A stretch of DNA of 64,000 bases from Acinetobacter silvestris. GTDB lineage: Bacteria > Pseudomonadota > Gammaproteobacteria > Pseudomonadales > Moraxellaceae. Each line of letters begins with the position of its first letter. The first letter of the stretch is position 1. The position numbers and the translations under genes are program-made. The DNA is taken from NCBI RefSeq assembly GCF_002135235.1, contig NZ_NEGB01000001.1, forward strand, positions 558,001-622,000, written 5' to 3'. Below, piece by piece: positions 58,607-64,000 of the stretch. Below the pieces are notes generated by a model. That model was not told the DNA's origin. It searched no databases and saw only the letters and a program-made list of their open reading frames with translations.

Positions 58607-60067
58607 GTGAAACTAAACCCGATTGATCCACAAGAATTTACAGACTTCGCAGCCTATTCAGAAAAGAAGCGCACTCGTTCCGAGCGTTTTTTAGATAAAA
58701 TCAAACCTCGTTCTGCGGCTATGCGCACCACGATTTTGGTGTTATTTACGGTATTTTTCAGTTTATTTATGTCCTTATGGTTTTTTTGGAAAACGCTTTA
58801 TTTACCTGAAATTCAACAACATGCACGCTATCTTGCGGTAGAACTAGAAATTATAAACAATCCAAAATTAAAAATTTTCCATGATAATACCGAACTCGAT
58901 ATTGATCAGTGGCTTAAGCAACGCGTTGGGGTGGAATATGTCACGAATCCAAGAGAATATCCGAATGTCAAAGATAAACTCATTGCAGATTTTATTACCA
59001 ACCACATCGAACGCCAGCTTGCTAAAGAGATCAAAGTTAAAAATGTGACTGTTTATTTCCAATTTAAACCCAGTCCTCGTATTTGGATTCAAACACCAGA
59101 AATGAATGGTAATTGGGTTCGAGAACCCCTCAAAACCTACGCCAACTATAGTCCTGAACTCATTTTAGGCTGGCTCTTGGGCATTCCGCTCATTGCGGCA
59201 GCGATTATTTTAACTTTAGTCAGACAGCTCAACCGCCCATTACGCCGCTTACAAAATGCCGCCAATAATTACAGTAAAACCGGTAAAGCGCCCTATCTCG
59301 AAACCAATCATGGCCCTCAAGAAATACGAGAGGTCAATCAAGCATTTAATCACATGGTGTATACGCTGGAACAAATTGAGCGAGATCGACAAATTATGTT
59401 AGCGGGTATTTCGCATGATTTGCGTACTCCACTCACGCGCATTCGCCTAAGTGCTGAAATGATGCCAGATGATGACTTTTTAAAAGAAGGTCTCATTTAT
59501 GATGTAGAAGACATGGATGCAATTTTGAATCAGTTTATTTCCTACATGCGTGATGGTTCCGATGAGGAATTACAAGAAACCAATCTCAATACACTCCTAC
59601 AAGAACTGGTCATTCAATTTAAACCTTTAGATATCCGTTTTGAACCACAGCAATTACCAACCATTACGGCGCGTTCTTTGTCGTTAAAGCGCCTAATAGG
59701 CAATCTGATTAACAACTCAAAACGTTATGGTGCTGAACCCATTGAATTGGCTGCATCTGTAGAAAATGACCATATTAAAATTAGTGTATCTGATCATGGT
59801 GAAGGAATTCCAGAAGATCAAATTGATGAGTTGATGCAACCTTTTGTTCGAGGTAATGCAGCAAGAACTGTTCAAGGCAGTGGGCTAGGTCTTGCAATTG
59901 TAAAAAGAATTGTAGATATCCATCAAGGTGAATTATTAATCCATAACCGTGCAGAAGGCGGACTAGAAGCCATCATTTCTTTACCCTTAGTCTCAGAAAA
60001 ACAAGAAGAAAACCAGCCAACCAATCCCATTCAGAAAATCAAAAAAACTTTGAGTGATCACTTTTAA
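58607..60067 (+). CDS. envZ: Sensor histidine kinase EnvZ
   Basis: A 486-residue kinase with two membrane helices (about 38-60 and 185-208), a periplasmic domain of ~120 residues between them, HAMP (RQLNRPLRRLQNAANNY), dimerisation domain with His270 in GISHDLRTPLTRIRLS, and ATPase motifs NLINNSKRYG, DHGEGIP and GSGLGLAIVKRI. GTG 58607 has AGGA seven bases upstream; the GTG two codons earlier is too close to it. Likely partner of OmpR. Confidence 0.92.
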   Translation: MKLNPIDPQEFTDFAAYSEKKRTRSERFLDKIKPRSAAMRTTILVLFTVFFSLFMSLWFFWKTLYLPEIQQHARYLAVELEIINNPKLKIFHDNTELDIDQWLKQRVGVEYVTNPREYPNVKDKLIADFITNHIERQLAKEIKVKNVTVYFQFKPSPRIWIQTPEMNGNWVREPLKTYANYSPELILGWLLGIPLIAAAIILTLVRQLNRPLRRLQNAANNYSKTGKAPYLETNHGPQEIREVNQAFNHMVYTLEQIERDRQIMLAGISHDLRTPLTRIRLSAEMMPDDDFLKEGLIYDVEDMDAILNQFISYMRDGSDEELQETNLNTLLQELVIQFKPLDIRFEPQQLPTITARSLSLKRLIGNLINNSKRYGAEPIELAASVENDHIKISVSDHGEGIPEDQIDELMQPFVRGNAARTVQGSGLGLAIVKRIVDIHQGELLIHNRAEGGLEAIISLPLVSEKQEENQPTNPIQKIKKTLSDHF

Positions 60068-60078
60068 TGATCACTCAA
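60050..60078. repeat. Perfect hairpin spanning the envZ stop codon
   Basis: TTGAGTGATCA (60050-60060) and TGATCACTCAA (60068-60078) form an 11-bp perfect stem; the envZ TAA (60065-60067) is at the 3' edge of the 7-base loop. No T-run follows. Confidence 0.6.
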
Positions 60079-60269
60079 TGGAATCAGATACTCTTTAATT
60101 ATTTTAAAATAGCACTATTATTTCATTAAAAAATAATAACTTAAAAACCATCAATAAAATCTATACCAGTATTTAATGAAAAAATTAGACCTTAGCATTA
60201 GAGGCATGCACAATCCTTGTATAGGGCGGTACAATCCGCCTAGTCTTGAACAAGAATTGAGCGTAACCC

Positions 60270-61790
60270 ATGTCTTTAGATCGTATTCGTTTAGCATCAC
60301 TTCATGACAAAGTCATGAGCGCAGAACAAGCTGCTACTTTTATCCAAGATGGTATGACTGTAGGTATGAGTGGCTTTACTCGTGCAGGTGAAGCAAAAGC
60401 TGTACCTTTAGCCTTAGTGAAACAAGCAAAGGAAAATCCTTTAAAAATCACTTTAATTACGGGTGCAAGTTTGGGTAACGACCTAGACAAACAATTGACT
60501 GAAGCGGGTGTGCTTGCTCGTCGTTTACCGTTCCAAGTCGACAATACTTTACGTAAAGCCATCAACAACGGTGAAGTGATGTTCATCGATCAGCATTTGT
60601 CTGAAACAGTTGAGCAAATGCGTAACCTTCAGCTTAAAAAACCTGATGTTGCCATCATTGAAGCCGTAGCGATTACTGAAGATGGTGGTATTATTCCAAG
60701 TACATCGGTTGGTAACTCTGCAAGTTTTGCCATTTTTGCTGAAAAAGTCATTATTGAAATTAACACCAATTTAAGCCCAGCTTTTGAAGGCTTACACGAT
60801 ATTTATATCCCAACGTATCGTCCAACGCGTCAAGCGATTCCATTAACTCAAGTGGATGAGCGTATTGGTACGACTGCAATCAATATTGATCCTGCAAAAA
60901 TTGTCGGTATTGTGATTAATAGTGAATATCATGACTCTCCATCAACTGTGACTGAACCAGACGATGAAACTCAAGGTATTGCTAACCACTTGATTAATTT
61001 CTTCGAACAAGAAGTTGCTGAAGGTCGTTTACCGAAAAATTTAGGTCCATTACAAGCAGGGATTGGTTCTATTGCCAATGCTGTTTTAACCGGTCTGAAA
61101 GATTCAAACTTTGAAGATTTAGTGATGTATTCTGAAGTACTTCAAGACTGTACTTTCGAATTGATCGATGCCGGTAAAATGAAATTTGCTTCAGGCAGCT
61201 CAATTACACTTTCGGCTAAATATGGCGAAAAAGTATTTAACAATCTTGAAGCATACAAAGACAAATTGGTTCTTCGCCCACAAGAAATTTCGAACCACCC
61301 TGAATTGGTGCGTCGTTTAGGCATCATCGGTATTAACACTGCGCTTGAGTTTGATATTTACGGCAACGTAAACTCTACTCACGTGTGCGGTACTAAAATG
61401 ATGAACGGTATTGGCGGTTCAGGTGACTTCGCACGTAATGCACACTTGGCGATTTTTGTGACCAAGTCGATTGCAAAAGGTGGCGACATCTCTTCAATCG
61501 TACCGATGGCTTCGCATATCGATCACTCTGAACATGATGTTGATATTCTTGTGACTGAGCAAGGTCTTGCCGATTTACGCGGTTTAGCGCCACGCGAACG
61601 TGCACGTGCGATTATCGATAACTGTGCACACCCAATGTACCGTGATGCGCTGAATGACTACTTTGATCGCTCTTGTGCAAAAGGCGGACATACTCCTCAC
61701 CTTCTTCGTGAAGCATTGTCATGGCATGTCAACTTTGAAGAACAAGGTCAAATGCTGGTTGCTCAAGAACCTGCTAAAAAAACTGCATAA
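60270..61790 (+). CDS. Acetate/succinate CoA-transferase (acetyl-CoA hydrolase family)
   Basis: A 506-residue class I CoA-transferase of the Ach1/Cat1/AarC type, moving CoA between acetyl-CoA and succinate. The catalytic Glu is probably Glu289 in VMYSEVLQDCTFEL. Other family motifs are GMTVGMSGFTRAGEAK, GGSGDFARNAHLAIF and VTEQGLADLRGLAPRERA. It should link acetate handling to the TCA cycle. The start is the first ATG, and the gene has its own terminator. Confidence 0.9.
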   Translation: MSLDRIRLASLHDKVMSAEQAATFIQDGMTVGMSGFTRAGEAKAVPLALVKQAKENPLKITLITGASLGNDLDKQLTEAGVLARRLPFQVDNTLRKAINNGEVMFIDQHLSETVEQMRNLQLKKPDVAIIEAVAITEDGGIIPSTSVGNSASFAIFAEKVIIEINTNLSPAFEGLHDIYIPTYRPTRQAIPLTQVDERIGTTAINIDPAKIVGIVINSEYHDSPSTVTEPDDETQGIANHLINFFEQEVAEGRLPKNLGPLQAGIGSIANAVLTGLKDSNFEDLVMYSEVLQDCTFELIDAGKMKFASGSSITLSAKYGEKVFNNLEAYKDKLVLRPQEISNHPELVRRLGIIGINTALEFDIYGNVNSTHVCGTKMMNGIGGSGDFARNAHLAIFVTKSIAKGGDISSIVPMASHIDHSEHDVDILVTEQGLADLRGLAPRERARAIIDNCAHPMYRDALNDYFDRSCAKGGHTPHLLREALSWHVNFEEQGQMLVAQEPAKKTA

Positions 61791-61803
61791 AACTGAGTAC
61801 TTA

Positions 61804-61831
61804 AAAAAAACGCCTAATTGGGCGTTTTTTT
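61804..61831 (+). terminator. Terminator after the CoA-transferase gene
   Basis: AAAAAAACGCC / GGCGTTTTTTT, 11-bp stem with a 6-base loop, 14 bases after the stop. Confidence 0.85.
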
Positions 61832-61882
61832 ATTCTCTAAAACAATCATATCCAGCCAGTCAAACAACTCAATCGTCAGTCG

Positions 61883-63532
61883 TTAACCCACAACAACTTC
61901 TTCCTTATTCTTCTTCTGGATAAAAGCCACACTCGCCTGATCCTTACGAATCAAATCTACTGCTTTTTCAGCAATCATCATGACTGGTGCATTGGTATTC
62001 CCATTCACCACAGTCGGCATAATAGACGCATCCACCACACGCAAATTCTGGATACCATAAACACGTAATTGCGGGTCGACCACAGCCAGATGATCCACTC
62101 CCATCTTACAACTTCCTACAGGATGATAAACCGTATCTGATCGATCCCGCAGAACCTGACGAATTTCTTCATCTGTTGCAACATTTGCAGTAAATAGGTC
62201 TTCTTTCACAATCTGTTTAAATGCATCTGACTCCATCAGCTTCTTCGTCAATTTAAAGCCCATCAGCATCTCTTCAAGATCCCGCTCATCATCATAAAAA
62301 TTAGGATCAATCAACAAAGGATCATCAATACTTGGACCACTGATTTTAATCGTGCCACGACTTTTTGGATTTAACAAACACACATGACATGAAATCCCGT
62401 GCCCAGTATGCATCGTCCGTGCATGGTTATCGACCAAAGCCACAACAAAGTGTAACTGCAAGTTAGGCAAGATTTGTTCAGGTGAACTCTTAATAAAACC
62501 ACCACATTCAGCAAAATTAGTGGTGATTAAGCCACGTCGTTGTTTACGATAACGCCCAATTTGTTTAACCAGATCAATAGAACCTGCGATGGATACACCA
62601 AAAGTTCCTCGAATATCACTCACTTTATAGCCAAAAATAAAATCAGGATGATCATGAAAATTTTTACCGACACCGGGTAAATGCTTTTTCACAACAATGC
62701 CATGTTCAGCCAATTCTTGCTGATCCCCCACACCCGATAACATCAAAATTTGCGGTGATTGCATTGCCCCAGCACTCAATAAAACCTCACGCTGTGCATG
62801 AATGTGTTTGACCAGCCCCGCGCATTTATATTCCACCCCAACAGCAACATCATTTTCAATGAGTATGCGTTGCGTCAGCGCCTGCGTAATCACCGTTAAA
62901 TTAGAACGGTGGAGATGTGGGAAAAGATAAGCTCGTGCAGCACTGCAACGCTCACCATTGATATGTGTGACTTGATAAACTCCGAGCCCTTCCTGCTCTG
63001 CACCGTTAAAGTCGTCTCGAATTGTAAAGCCTTGCTCGCGAGCAGCGGTCAAATAACGTTGTTGTAAGGGATTATCACTATGTAAATCAATCACGGATAA
63101 CGGCCCAGAATTACCATGATATTGATCATGAATTCGCTCATTATTTTCTGATTTGATAAAATAAGGCAATACGTCATTATATGACCAGCCCGTATTCCCA
63201 AGTTCAGCCCAATCATCATAATCTTTACGATTGCCACGAATATAAATCATGGCATTAATTGCAGATGAACCGCCTAAACATTTACCTCGCGGTTGATAAC
63301 CTTTACGACCATTCAGTCCTTTCTGTGGCACGGTTTCAAATGCCCAATTATTAATTTTAGTTGGAATACTCACGACTGCCGCACATGGAACATTTACCGT
63401 CCAGCCATCACCACCACCACCTGCTTCCAATAAGCATACTGAAACATTGGGATCCTCAGATAGTCGCCCTGCAAGCACACAACCTGCACTACCACCGCCA
63501 ATGACAATATAATCAAATTCCCGAGCTTCCAT
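61883..63532 (-). CDS. GMC-family FAD oxidoreductase (choline/alcohol dehydrogenase type)
   Basis: A 549-residue flavoenzyme oxidising an alcohol. N-terminal FAD-binding IGGGSAGCVLAGRLSED, GMC signature 1 (RGKCLGGSSAINAMIYIRGN), signature 2 (SAGAMQSPQILMLSGVG), and catalytic HPVGSCKMG with VVNGNTNAPVMMIAEK. It resembles both BetA and AlkJ. No betaine genes (betB, betI, betT) are in the window, so choline is not implied; the substrate stays open. ATG 63532 with AAGGAGA upstream. Confidence 0.88.
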   Translation of the reverse strand: MEAREFDYIVIGGGSAGCVLAGRLSEDPNVSVCLLEAGGGGDGWTVNVPCAAVVSIPTKINNWAFETVPQKGLNGRKGYQPRGKCLGGSSAINAMIYIRGNRKDYDDWAELGNTGWSYNDVLPYFIKSENNERIHDQYHGNSGPLSVIDLHSDNPLQQRYLTAAREQGFTIRDDFNGAEQEGLGVYQVTHINGERCSAARAYLFPHLHRSNLTVITQALTQRILIENDVAVGVEYKCAGLVKHIHAQREVLLSAGAMQSPQILMLSGVGDQQELAEHGIVVKKHLPGVGKNFHDHPDFIFGYKVSDIRGTFGVSIAGSIDLVKQIGRYRKQRRGLITTNFAECGGFIKSSPEQILPNLQLHFVVALVDNHARTMHTGHGISCHVCLLNPKSRGTIKISGPSIDDPLLIDPNFYDDERDLEEMLMGFKLTKKLMESDAFKQIVKEDLFTANVATDEEIRQVLRDRSDTVYHPVGSCKMGVDHLAVVDPQLRVYGIQNLRVVDASIMPTVVNGNTNAPVMMIAEKAVDLIRKDQASVAFIQKKNKEEVVVG

Positions 63533-63712
63533 ACAAAATCTCCTTGTTTTATCGTTGTTTTATCATTTGTTTTTTTATGATTATGCCTATTTAATATACA
63601 AAAAGAATGGCTGCATAGGTCATTTAAAGTTTAATTTGCAATAAAAATTTAAAAACACCCACTGAATAACAAAGCGTATCACTACCCCAAACTCAACTTG
63701 CTCAAACCTATT

Positions 63713-64000
63713 TTATAACTGACCTAATCGTAATAACACAGGAAATTCAACCACAAAATCACATTGTTCCTTTTTAAAATAATCCTCGAGCGCCTGTAGC
63801 GGATTGAGCTGATTTTGCTTTTTATAATGCTTAAGTGCTGACCAAGTCTGAATATAATTTAATAATTGTGCAGATGACCATTGATACTGCATTTTGAACT
63901 TCGGGACTTCCAACTCTTTCAAAGGAAATGGAATGGTTGTATAGTTTTCATCGATATAACGACGCTCGGGATCCCAGTAGCCCTTGAGCGTATTAAAATA
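63713..64000 (-). CDS. Class I SAM-dependent methyltransferase, C-terminal part (5' end outside window)
   Basis: The frame is open from the window edge on the minus strand; 95 residues are visible. They resemble the C-terminus of trans-aconitate-methyltransferase-like proteins: LKGYWDPERRYIDENYTTIP and LLNYIQTWSALKHYKKQN, then VEFPVLLRLGQL at the end. The SAM site lies outside the window. Substrate unknown. Confidence 0.7.
   Translation of the reverse strand, partial: YFNTLKGYWDPERRYIDENYTTIPFPLKELEVPKFKMQYQWSSAQLLNYIQTWSALKHYKKQNQLNPLQALEDYFKKEQCDFVVEFPVLLRLGQL

Overview
The window looks like an ordinary stretch of Acinetobacter chromosome (Moraxellaceae, Gammaproteobacteria). The DNA is AT-rich and intergenic regions are full of A/T-flanked hairpins. 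Gene order is of Acinetobacter type: pilMNOPQ-aroK-aroB-SPOR-gltB-gltD, part of the dcw cell-wall cluster, and gltX followed by tRNA-Ala and tRNA-Glu. A 295-residue reductase closely resembles Acr1, the wax-ester acyl-CoA reductase of Acinetobacter. Species cannot be fixed from the sequence alone. I see no prophage, transposase, CRISPR array or recognisable defence island.

Layout. 1-907: the tail of an AAA/SMC-like ATP-binding protein. 1390-7584: six-gene Mrp-type Na+/H+ antiporter operon (A+B fused, C, D, E, F, G). 7677-8567: a metal-dependent hydrolase on the other strand. 8871-22983, all minus strand: type IV pilus alignment genes pilMNOPQ, shikimate genes aroK and aroB, a DamX-like SPOR protein, then glutamate synthase gltB and gltD. 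23145-25697: penicillin-binding protein 1A, divergent from pilM. 25762-33780, minus: rlmA preceded by rsmH-ftsL-ftsI-murE-murF-mraY. 33957-36215: two tandem sulfate-binding proteins. 36585-39220: a small secreted protein, gltX, two tRNAs and a zinc-ribbon membrane protein.

39256-46621, minus: a heavy-metal efflux locus, czcI-czcC-czcB-czcA plus the CDF transporter czcD. 46856-47716: two small Sel1-repeat proteins. 47774-49435: the ABC-F translation factor EttA. 49731-51008: O-acetylhomoserine sulfhydrylase. 51160-52832: a DUF2167 membrane protein overlapping an unknown membrane protein. 53177-54472: acr1-like reductase and a small membrane protein. 54604-56970: Tex. 57675-60067: OmpR/EnvZ. 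60270-61790: an acetate/succinate CoA-transferase. 61883-63532: a GMC oxidoreductase. The window ends in the C-terminus of a SAM methyltransferase.

Functionally this is housekeeping: ion homeostasis, peptidoglycan synthesis, pili, nitrogen and sulfur assimilation, metal resistance and translation. The points most worth checking are an 11-G homopolymer inside murF, a perfect 19-bp palindrome over the presumed czc promoter, a 704-bp gap with an orphan terminator (possible small RNA), perfect hairpins that place the stop codons of czcD and envZ in the loop, and the uncharacterised DUF2167 gene pair. Several start codons were moved downstream to sites with a clear Shine-Dalgarno sequence; the reasons are given per gene.
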